Positions 16,695-23,634 of a stretch of 64,000 nt of DNA are shown in pieces. Numbering within the stretch: position 1 is the first letter of the stretch; the number at the start of each line of letters is the position of its first letter. The notes beneath the pieces were generated by a model. That model saw nothing but the letters and a program-made list of their open reading frames with translations. It was not told where the DNA came from and made no database searches. The position numbers were made by a program, and so were the translations under genes. Source of the DNA: Halorientalis marina (lineage in GTDB: Archaea > Halobacteriota > Halobacteria > Halobacteriales > Haloarculaceae); assembly GCF_023028345.1 (NCBI RefSeq), contig NZ_CP095487.1, forward strand, positions 2,046,001 through 2,110,000, written 5' to 3'.

Positions 16695-16963
16695 TTCCGG
16701 AACTACTCGCCGACGCCGCGACCACCCTCACAGCCGTCGTGGGACTGTTCGTGACCGTCCTCGCCGTCCAGGGGTACCGCCGACAGGACAGCCCCGTCAT
16801 GGCTGGACTCGCCGTCGGCATCTTCGCCATCGCGGTCGTACCCTTCCTCGTGACGGAACTCGCCGGCCGACTGGTCGCCCCCACCGACGCGCAGGCACTG
16901 ATCGCCATTCTGCTGGCTCATACCGTCGGTCTGCTCGCGATCTACCGGACCTTCCGGACGTGA
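16691..16963 (+). CDS. Small membrane protein, second of the paralogous pair (DUF7521-like)
   Basis: A 90-residue, three-helix membrane protein. It shares the QGYRR motif after helix 1 and the AVGIFAIAVVPFLV block with its upstream neighbour, so it is a tandem duplicate that lost the N-terminal ~25 residues. The ATG at 16691 overlaps the preceding stop by 4 bp; an upstream in-frame GTG is rejected. Downstream, 16964-17044 is AT-rich and contains a T-run plus the promoter of the next gene. Confidence 0.7.
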   Translation: MIPELLADAATTLTAVVGLFVTVLAVQGYRRQDSPVMAGLAVGIFAIAVVPFLVTELAGRLVAPTDAQALIAILLAHTVGLLAIYRTFRT

Positions 16964-17044
16964 TATTTATATTTTGGGTCGCGTCCGTGGCTCTCGGACG
17001 CTAGTCCCGTTTATACGGGAATCGGGAGCCAAGCGACACTCGTG

Positions 17045-17827
17045 ATGAGTGAAACACTCCCGCCACACCGACGCATCGGTTCGGCTCTCGGTCGTTTCGT
17101 CGGCGTACCCTTCCGTACCGCGACGTACAAGAACCTCGCTTACCTCGCGCTGGCGTGGCCGCTCGGCATCCTCTATTTCGTAGGCGTGACGGTCGGGCTC
17201 TCGCTCGGAACCGGCCTGCTCGTCACGCTCGTCGGGGTTCCGATTCTGGTGGTGACGCTGTACCTGACGACGGTCATCGCGGGCATCGAGGCCTCGCTCG
17301 CACGGCTCCTGGTCGACGTGGACGCCCCGACGCCGGCGCTGCTCCGTGACGCGACGGACTCGGCTGCGGAAGGGAGCGGGTCTGTCGGCGACGAATCCGG
17401 GTTCGACGCCTTCGTCGCCTGGACGCGGCGCCTCCTCACCACGCCGACGACCTGGACCGCGCTGGTTCTGGTCGGCCTGAAGTTCGTCTTCGGACTGGTC
17501 TCGTTCGTCGCGCTCGTGGTCCTCGCCGTTCTGACCGGGACGCTGCTCTCGGCCCCGCTGCTGTTACGGGAGCCGTCGCTCACCGTCGGCGTCCTCCGAC
17601 CCGAGGTAGGTACCGGCGGCATCGTCGGCGTGACCGAGACGGGCGCGGCCGAGGTGCTGTGGGCCGTCGACTCCGTCCCCGAAGCGGTCGGGGCGACGGT
17701 CGTCGGCGTTCTCGCCCTCCTCGTCGGTCTCCACCTCCTGAACGGCCTCGCCAGACTCGGCGGCCTGCTCACCGCCGCCCTGCTCGACGTCGGCCAGCCC
17801 AGCGAGGGGGCCGAGTCGACGGCCTGA
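17045..17827 (+). CDS. PF13796-type putative sensor membrane protein, second copy
   Basis: A 260-residue membrane protein paralogous to the one at 15052-15810. It has the same opening (PFRTATYKNLAYLALAWPLGILYFVGVTVGLSLGTGLLVTLVGVPILVVTLYL), then a polar loop with DAPTPALLRD, and about three more hydrophobic segments. No kinase domain follows. An Asp/Glu/Ser linker (residues ~105-130) separates the two membrane halves. The start codon is ATG at 17045; an abutting in-frame GTG at 17042 is possible. Its promoter lies in the AT-rich 16964-17040. Confidence 0.72.
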   Translation: MSETLPPHRRIGSALGRFVGVPFRTATYKNLAYLALAWPLGILYFVGVTVGLSLGTGLLVTLVGVPILVVTLYLTTVIAGIEASLARLLVDVDAPTPALLRDATDSAAEGSGSVGDESGFDAFVAWTRRLLTTPTTWTALVLVGLKFVFGLVSFVALVVLAVLTGTLLSAPLLLREPSLTVGVLRPEVGTGGIVGVTETGAAEVLWAVDSVPEAVGATVVGVLALLVGLHLLNGLARLGGLLTAALLDVGQPSEGAESTA

Positions 17828-17885
17828 CCGCGACCGGTCCCGACAGACCCCGGGATTTATTTACTCGTCAACCGACAGTGCGGCC

Positions 17886-19016
17886 GTGGTTTACGAGACC
17901 GGCAACACAACGGTAGACGACGCAGTCGCGCGGGTGCTGTCCGGCGAACGGCTGGCCCGCAGAGACGGCCTGGCACTGATCGCACAGCCGGTCGAGGAAC
18001 TCGCGGCGGGAGCCGACTACGTCCGCTCGCAGTTGGGCGACGACACTGTCGACGCCTGCTCCATCGTGAACGCGAAGGCGGGCAACTGCGCGGAGGACTG
18101 TGGCTTCTGCGCGCAGTCGGTCCACTTCGACACCGGCATCGACACGTACGGGTTCCTCGACCCCGAGGAGATCCTCGACGCGGCGAAACGCGCGGAGCGC
18201 GACGGCGCCCAGCGGTTCGGCATCGTCGTCGCCGAGAAGGGCGTCTCCAAGGAAAAACGACCCGGCGAGTGGGAAGAGGTCATCCGGGCCATCCGGCTGG
18301 TCCGCGACGAGACCGACGTGGAGGTCGACGCCTCGCTGGGCATCCTCACCCGCGAGGAGGCCGAAATCCTCGCCGACGAGGGAATCAATCACTACAATCA
18401 CAACATCGAGACCTCGCCGAACTTCTTCCCGGAGATCGTCGAGACCCACTCCTTCGAGGACCGCGTGCAGACGCTCGAACTCGCCAAGGACGTGGGGATG
18501 GACCTCTGTGCCGGCGTCATTCTCGGCATGGGCGAGAGCCCGACCGACCGGGTGGACGCGGCCATCGCCCTCCAGGACGTCGGCGTCTCCTCGCTCCCGG
18601 TGAACATCCTCAACCCCGTCGCGGGGACGCCGCTGGGCGAGAAACTCGGCGGCGAGGCGGCTATCGAGACCGACGAGATCATCAGGACCATCGCGGTCTA
18701 TCGGCTGCTCCACCCCGAAGCCCGGGTTCGCCTCACAGGTGGGCGCGAGGTCAACCTCGACACCGACGAACAGCACCTGCCCTTCGAGGCGGGCGCGGAC
18801 GGCATCCTGACCGGCGACTACCTCACCACGTCGGGCCAGTCGCCCGGCGACGACATCGAGGTCATGGAGGAGGCCGGCATGGAGCCGAACATGGACGCCA
18901 ACGAGTTCGACAAGGAGGCCGTCAAGGCCCGCGCGAAGGCGGACGGCGAGGCGACCGCCGAGGACGTGGAGACGGCGGCCGGGACGGCCACGAGCAACGC
19001 CGAACTGGACGACTAG
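17886..19016 (+). CDS. bioB: Biotin synthase
   Basis: Radical-SAM enzyme that inserts sulfur into dethiobiotin, the last step of biotin synthesis. The SAM cluster motif CxxxCxxC is at Cys68, Cys72 and Cys75 (NCAEDCGFC). Further BioB marks are HYNHNIETSPNFF, VILGMGES, PVNILNPVAGTPL and the C-terminal GANSIL-equivalent GADGILTGDYLTT. The enzyme is 376 residues, longer than the usual ~330-345 because of an acidic/alanine-rich tail after about residue 335. The start codon GTG lies just after an AT-rich promoter (about 17855-17875). First gene of a biotin cluster that continues to 22216. Confidence 0.95.
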   Translation: MVYETGNTTVDDAVARVLSGERLARRDGLALIAQPVEELAAGADYVRSQLGDDTVDACSIVNAKAGNCAEDCGFCAQSVHFDTGIDTYGFLDPEEILDAAKRAERDGAQRFGIVVAEKGVSKEKRPGEWEEVIRAIRLVRDETDVEVDASLGILTREEAEILADEGINHYNHNIETSPNFFPEIVETHSFEDRVQTLELAKDVGMDLCAGVILGMGESPTDRVDAAIALQDVGVSSLPVNILNPVAGTPLGEKLGGEAAIETDEIIRTIAVYRLLHPEARVRLTGGREVNLDTDEQHLPFEAGADGILTGDYLTTSGQSPGDDIEVMEEAGMEPNMDANEFDKEAVKARAKADGEATAEDVETAAGTATSNAELDD

Positions 19017-19101
19017 CGGGAGACACGGACGCAGTGAGTGTCCCCGAACGAGCGAACGGCGCCTTCAGACGCCGTGAACACGCGGATTTCGCACACGACT
19101 C

Positions 19102-20241
19102 ATGCACGAAGTCAATTTCGCAGTACTGGGATGCGGTGGTATCGGCCGACGAACGCTCGAAGTGTCCGAGGACAAGGAACACCTCACGCCCGTCGCGGCG
19201 TGTGACCGCCACGGGGTCGCCGTCGACCACGACGGCCTCGACGTGGACGAACTCCTCGCGGCGACCGAGGGCAACATAGACAGCGGGCCGGAAAACAGGG
19301 ACGTGGCGACCGACGGCGGTGCGGAATCGCTCAGTGATTCCGCAGCACATCAGACCCCGATGGGGTCTGAGGACGGCGCGACCGCCAGCGAGGGCGGCAG
19401 CGCCAGCGGCGGCGTCAAACAGTCCGGCGAGGACAAAGGTGTCGTGGCTTCCGAGCAGGCCGAACCGACCGAGGACCCCATCGAGGCAATCATCGACGAA
19501 CACGAGGCCATCGACGCGGTCCTCATAGCGCTCCCGAACTTCGAGCACGACTTCATCCCGCGGGTCGCGGACCGCTTCGCCGACGCGGGCTACTCGGGCG
19601 TGCTCGTGGACGTGCTCAAGCGCTCCCGTGTCATCGACATGCTCGACGACCGCTCCGAGACTTTCGAGGAGCAGGGCATCACGTTCGTCTGTGGTGCGGG
19701 CGCGACTCCCGGCCTGCTGACGGGTGCGGCCGCACTGGCCGCCCAGTCCTACGTCGAGATCGAGGAAGTCGAAATCTGGTGGGGTGTCGGTCTCAAATCC
19801 GGCTACGAGGACAATCGCGGGACGGTCCGGGAGGACATCGCCCACCTCCCGGAGTACGACATCGAGGACGCCCGCGGGATGAGCGACGAGGAGATCGAAG
19901 CAGTCATCGACGACCACGACGGCGTCATCGAGTTCGAGGACATGGAACACGCCGACGACGTACTCTTGGAGCGGGCGGGGGTCTGTGACGCCGAGGACGT
20001 GACTGTCGGCGGCATCCTCGACGTGACCAGCGACGAGAAGCCGACGACGACGACGGTGCGCGTGACGGGCACCACGTTCGACGGCGAGACGGGAACGAAC
20101 ACCTTCCAACTCGACGATGCCACGAGCATGGAGGCGAACGTCAACGGGCCGGCGCTGGGCTATCTGAAGGCCGGCGTCCGTCGGAACCGGGCCGGCGAGT
20201 ACGGCGTGTTCGGCCCCGCGGAGCTGATGCCCGGGTTCTGA
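19102..20241 (+). CDS. Saccharopine-dehydrogenase-like oxidoreductase in the biotin cluster
   Basis: A 379-residue NAD(P)-binding protein. A Rossmann start (NFAVLGCGGIGRRTLE, residues 5-20) is followed by a catalytic-domain core resembling saccharopine-dehydrogenase-like proteins (ITFVCGAGATPGLLTGAAALAAQSYVEIEEVEIWWGVGLKSGYEDNRGTVREDI). It lies between bioB and bioF and overlaps bioF by 1 bp, so a role in biotin or pimelate-moiety supply is a reasonable inference. No known biotin step uses this family, and the substrate is unknown. Residues ~58-123 are an acidic Gly/Ser/Glu-rich segment that breaks the Rossmann domain. Its DNA contains two perfect hairpins (19321-19343 and 19350-19370), so it looks inserted. 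Confidence 0.75.
   Translation: MHEVNFAVLGCGGIGRRTLEVSEDKEHLTPVAACDRHGVAVDHDGLDVDELLAATEGNIDSGPENRDVATDGGAESLSDSAAHQTPMGSEDGATASEGGSASGGVKQSGEDKGVVASEQAEPTEDPIEAIIDEHEAIDAVLIALPNFEHDFIPRVADRFADAGYSGVLVDVLKRSRVIDMLDDRSETFEEQGITFVCGAGATPGLLTGAAALAAQSYVEIEEVEIWWGVGLKSGYEDNRGTVREDIAHLPEYDIEDARGMSDEEIEAVIDDHDGVIEFEDMEHADDVLLERAGVCDAEDVTVGGILDVTSDEKPTTTTVRVTGTTFDGETGTNTFQLDDATSMEANVNGPALGYLKAGVRRNRAGEYGVFGPAELMPGF
19321..19370. repeat. Two adjacent perfect hairpins inside a coding sequence
   Basis: First hairpin: arms GCGGAATC and GATTCCGC with a 7-base loop (19321-19343). Second: arms TCAGACCCC and GGGGTCTGA with a 3-base loop (19350-19370). Both are perfect and lie within the low-complexity insertion of the saccharopine-dehydrogenase-like gene, in frame. 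They resemble short palindromic mobile repeats that have been accommodated as extra peptide. Related-looking perfect hairpins occur at 22445-22460, 48897-48922 and 52598-52627. Confidence 0.6.
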
Positions 20242-21524
20242 TGCGGGGCGACGCTGACGCCTCGCCCGGCGGACCGGGCACCGACGGTCGACGGAGGGAC
20301 GCGCCCGACGCCGACCGCGGGTTCGACCCTCGGGCACGGCTCGCCGAGCGCGAACGGGAGGGCCTGCGACGCGACCTGACACCCGTCGAAACGGTCGGGG
20401 CACGCAGTCGTATCGCGGCCGACCCGGGCGGCGATCCGCCGACGTTCGACGGCGACGAGCAACTGGTCTTCGCGGCGAACGACTACCTCGGACTCGCCGG
20501 CGACGACCGCGTCCAGCAGGCCGCTGCCGACGCGGCCCGCGAGGTCGGGACAGGTTCGGGCGCGAGCAGGCTCGTCACCGGCGATACGCCCACACACCGG
20601 GCACTGGAGCGCGACCTGGCGGCCGTGAAGGGCACCGAGCGCGCGCTCGCCTTCTCCTCGGGATACGCCACGAACGTCGGCGTCATCTCGGCGCTCGACC
20701 CCGATGTCGTGTTCTCCGACGAACTCAACCACGCGAGCATCATCGACGGCTGTCGACAGACCGGCGCGGAGTCGGTCGTCTACGACCACTGTGATGCTGC
20801 CGACCTGCGAGCGAAGATGCGCGAGCGAGCGGAGCACGGCCCCGCGAGGAATCGGGACGAGTCCTGGCTCGTCCTCACCGATTCGGTGTTCAGCATGGAC
20901 GGCGACGTAGCGCCGCTTCCGGCCATCTGCGACGCCGTCGAGGAGTTCGGCGCCTGGCTGATGGTCGACGAGGCCCACGCGACCGGTCTCTACGCGGACG
21001 GTGGTGGCATCGTCCAGCGGGACGGCCTCGAAGACCGCGTCCACGTGCAGATGGGGACGCTCTCGAAAGCCCTGGGGAGCCAGGGCGGCTACGTCGCCGG
21101 CAGCGAGGAACTGATCGAACACCTCCTGAACGCCGCGCGGTCGTTCGTCTTCTCCACGGGGCTGGCGCCCCCCGCGGCGGGCGCCGCCCGCGAGGCGCTC
21201 CGGATCGCCCGCGAGGACGACGCACACCGGGAGCGCCTCTGGGAGAACGTCGCTCGCCTCCGTGACGGTCTCGAAGCCGCCGGCTACCAGGTGTGGGGCG
21301 AGAGTCAGATTCTCCCGGTCGTCGTCGGCGACCGTGACGACGCGATGGTGCTGGCCGAGCGACTGCGCGACCACGACGTCGTCGCGCCTGGCATCCGCCC
21401 GCCGACGGTCCCCGAGGGCACCAGCCGGATCCGCGTCGCCCCGATGGCTACCCACACCGAGACGGGGATCGACCGCTGTCTCGCGGCCTTCCGCGAGGCC
21501 GGTCGGGAACTGGGGCTGGTATGA
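20241..21524 (+). CDS. bioF: 8-amino-7-oxononanoate synthase
   Basis: PLP-dependent condensation of a pimeloyl thioester with L-alanine, first dedicated ring-assembly step of biotin synthesis. The 427-residue protein has the alpha-oxoamine synthase landmarks: ANDYLGLAGD, GTGSGASRLVTGD, the FSDELNHASIIDG strand, DEAHATG and the PLP lysine in TLSKALGSQGGY. It ends IRVAPMATHTETGID. The ~50-residue N-terminus is unusually polar and may be partly outside the fold. The start overlaps the previous stop by 1 bp; the stop overlaps bioD by 4 bp. Specificity as BioF rather than glycine C-acetyltransferase is set by the neighbours bioB and bioD. Confidence 0.93.
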   Translation: MRGDADASPGGPGTDGRRRDAPDADRGFDPRARLAEREREGLRRDLTPVETVGARSRIAADPGGDPPTFDGDEQLVFAANDYLGLAGDDRVQQAAADAAREVGTGSGASRLVTGDTPTHRALERDLAAVKGTERALAFSSGYATNVGVISALDPDVVFSDELNHASIIDGCRQTGAESVVYDHCDAADLRAKMRERAEHGPARNRDESWLVLTDSVFSMDGDVAPLPAICDAVEEFGAWLMVDEAHATGLYADGGGIVQRDGLEDRVHVQMGTLSKALGSQGGYVAGSEELIEHLLNAARSFVFSTGLAPPAAGAAREALRIAREDDAHRERLWENVARLRDGLEAAGYQVWGESQILPVVVGDRDDAMVLAERLRDHDVVAPGIRPPTVPEGTSRIRVAPMATHTETGIDRCLAAFREAGRELGLV

Positions 21525-22216
21525 GCGCGAGCGAACCACCGTTCGACGACGTTGCGGACTTCGCCGTCGTCGGCACCGACACCGGCGTCGGCAAGACCGT
21601 CGTCACGGCCGGGCTGGTGGCTCGACTCCGGGAGGCGGGCGTCGACGCCCGCGGAATCAAACCGGCACAGACCGGCTATCCCCCGGACGACGACGCGGGC
21701 TTCGTCGCGGACGCCTGCGGAACCGACGCGGCCGCGACCTGCCTCCACCGACTGGAACCGCCACTCGCGCCGCAGGTCGCCGCCGAGCAGTCGGGGACGA
21801 CACTCGACTACGACGCCATCCTCTCGGCGTGTCGGGCGGCGCTCGACGCGACAGCGGTCGGCGTCGTCGAGGGCATCGGCGGCCTCCGCGTCCCGTTGGC
21901 CGACGATACGGAGGTAATCGACCTCGTCGCCGACCTCGACGTCCCCGCGGTCGTCGTCGCGCGCTCCGGACTCGGGACGCTCAACCACACCGCTCTCACC
22001 GTCGATGCGCTTCGGAGGCGCGACGTTCCCGTCGCCGGAATCGTTCTCAACGAGTACACCGGAGCGAGCGTCGCCGAGCGGACCAACCCCGCGGTCCTGA
22101 AGCGGATGACGGGGGTGTCGGTCCACGAACTCCCCGAACGTGACCTCGAGGAGCCGTCCGCGGCCGTCGAGCTGGTCCAGGACCACCTCCCGCCGTCGAT
22201 ACTACCGGCCGACTAG
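21521..22216 (+). CDS. bioD: Dethiobiotin synthetase
   Basis: ATP-dependent carboxylation of 7,8-diaminononanoate to dethiobiotin. A 231-residue P-loop protein with VVGTDTGVGKTVVTAGL, the substrate lysine region GIKPAQTG, and VVEGIGGLRVPL. It overlaps bioF by 4 bp (ATGA). No bioA (diaminononanoate aminotransferase) is present in the window although bioB, bioF and bioD are, so that step must be encoded elsewhere. Last gene of the cluster. Confidence 0.94.
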   Translation: MSASEPPFDDVADFAVVGTDTGVGKTVVTAGLVARLREAGVDARGIKPAQTGYPPDDDAGFVADACGTDAAATCLHRLEPPLAPQVAAEQSGTTLDYDAILSACRAALDATAVGVVEGIGGLRVPLADDTEVIDLVADLDVPAVVVARSGLGTLNHTALTVDALRRRDVPVAGIVLNEYTGASVAERTNPAVLKRMTGVSVHELPERDLEEPSAAVELVQDHLPPSILPAD

Positions 22217-22566
22217 CCTTTTCAGTCACGCGGACCGAGCTAGCGACGTGCTCCCCCGCGCTCCACCGGTCCCGGACGGTTCGACGACCTGCACTGGACC
22301 GCTCGGGCCTTCCTCGCCACCCTCGCCTCGTTCTCGTCGTCTTCTGGGTATCGGTTCTGGCTGCGTTCCTGTGACCAGCGTCGCCACTCGTCGGCCGACT
22401 CCAAAGGGAACCAGGGGGCCGAGCCCCCCGGCGTGTGACACTACGGAGCCAACTGGCTCCATAGGCAATAGGTTCTCGACTGCAATAAGTCTGCTTTCCG
22501 TCCAGTGTCGGGTGAGAGAAAGGTCTGACGCGCGTCAGACACAATCGAATCGGAGCGGTGAGCCAC
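22217..22566. other. 350-bp convergent intergenic region with two perfect palindromes
   Basis: No convincing coding sequence: the frames that are open here are arginine/proline-rich shadows. It holds a 6-bp-arm hairpin GGAGCC-AACT-GGCTCC at 22445-22460, flanked by an AT-rich, T-containing stretch (22463-22500) that could end transcription of bioD. It also holds the 18-bp perfect palindrome at 22523-22540. Both bioD and the phosphotransacetylase-like gene end here, so a bidirectional termination role is the simplest reading. Confidence 0.5.
22523..22540. repeat. Palindrome GTCTGAC-GCGC-GTCAGAC
   Basis: Perfect 18-bp palindrome 27 bp from the 3' end of the phosphotransacetylase-like gene. It shares both seven-base half-sites with the palindrome at 10229-10246; only the four central bases differ. 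Confidence 0.55.
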
Positions 22567-23634
22567 TCACTCCCCGAGCGCGAGGGCGGCGTCGACGTCG
22601 ACGCCGTCGGCGAGTACTTCGCCCATTCGGGTGACGGTGTCGGGGTCGCGTGTTCGCCCGGACTGGATGACGTCCTCCACGCGGTCGATAGTGGTGCGGG
22701 TGTTTGCCTGGACGACGAGGACGGGCTTGCCGGCCTCCTCGGCGCGGCCGACGACGGCCCCGGTCGGGCGGAAGCCGCCCGTGAGGACGAGACACTTCAC
22801 GCCGGGGGCTTCGAGCGCGGCCGTCTGGATGTCGGGGCGGTCCCCACCGGTGATGACGGCGGCGTCGCGCGTCCGGCGGAACCCGCGGAGCGCGGCGTCA
22901 CTGCTCATCGCGCCCACCGAGAAGCGCTCGACGTGTGCGTCCGTCGCCGCCTCGTCGGTCAGTACTTCCGCGCCGATGCTCTCGGCGAGTTCGGCGACCG
23001 TAACCCCCGAGAGGTCGCTCACCTCGGGGAGGGCGCCGAAGACGGTGATTCCCCGGCCTTCGAGGAAGGGGATGACGTCCTCCGTGAGACCGTCGAACTC
23101 GTCGTCGCCGACGGCGTTGAAGAGGACGCCGCCCAGTCGGTCGCCGAACGCGTCCGCCGCGGCGAGCACGTCGTCCACGTCACCCGGCCCGTCGTAGCGG
23201 GTGACGAGCAGGACCGTCGCCTCGAGCAGGTCCGCCACGTCGGGGTCGGTCAGGTCGACGATGCCGCCGGTGGTGTAGACTCCCCCGCCCTCGACCAGTA
23301 CCGTCTCCCTGTCGGCGGCGACCGTCTCGTAGGCCTCCCGGACGCGCTCGCGGAGTTCGTCGGGGTCCTCGCGGCCGCGGATCGCCTCCTCGATGAACGT
23401 CGGCGAGTAGACGATGGGCTCCATCTCGTGCATCGGGGTGTCGAGGCCGAGGACCTCGCGGGCGAGCATCGGGTCCTCGTCCAGCGTTTTCCCGGTCGCG
23501 CTCTGGAGCCGGGTCCCCTTGGGTTTCATGTAGCCGACCGAGCGGCCCGCGTCCGCAGCGTGTTTCGCCAGCGCGAGCGAGATGGCCGTTTTGCCTGTAC
23601 TCTCCGCCGTCGAGGTGACGAGAATCGGGTTCAT
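22567..23634 (-). CDS. Phosphotransacetylase-family protein: BioD-like P-loop plus DRTGG domain
   Basis: A 355-residue two-domain protein. The N-terminal part is a BioD/CobB-like P-loop NTPase (PILVTSTAESTGKTAIS, then MKPKGTRL and VLVEGGG). The C-terminal part is a DRTGG-type domain (VGAMSSDAALRGF, VITGGDRPDIQTAAL, CLVLTGGFRPTGAVVGRAEE). This is the N-terminal module of large bacterial phosphotransacetylases; it lacks the catalytic phosphotransacetylase domain and is thought to be regulatory. It overlaps acd by 4 bp, so it probably senses or tunes acetyl-CoA/ATP interconversion by that enzyme. That role is inference from the gene pair, which recurs in haloarchaea. Confidence 0.82.
   Translation of the reverse strand: MNPILVTSTAESTGKTAISLALAKHAADAGRSVGYMKPKGTRLQSATGKTLDEDPMLAREVLGLDTPMHEMEPIVYSPTFIEEAIRGREDPDELRERVREAYETVAADRETVLVEGGGVYTTGGIVDLTDPDVADLLEATVLLVTRYDGPGDVDDVLAAADAFGDRLGGVLFNAVGDDEFDGLTEDVIPFLEGRGITVFGALPEVSDLSGVTVAELAESIGAEVLTDEAATDAHVERFSVGAMSSDAALRGFRRTRDAAVITGGDRPDIQTAALEAPGVKCLVLTGGFRPTGAVVGRAEEAGKPVLVVQANTRTTIDRVEDVIQSGRTRDPDTVTRMGEVLADGVDVDAALALGE

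Noticed and set aside
22226..22468. 80-aa open frame after bioD
   Set aside because: Composition (Arg/Pro/Gly-rich, basic) is unlike the acidic proteins here and it spans a hairpin region.
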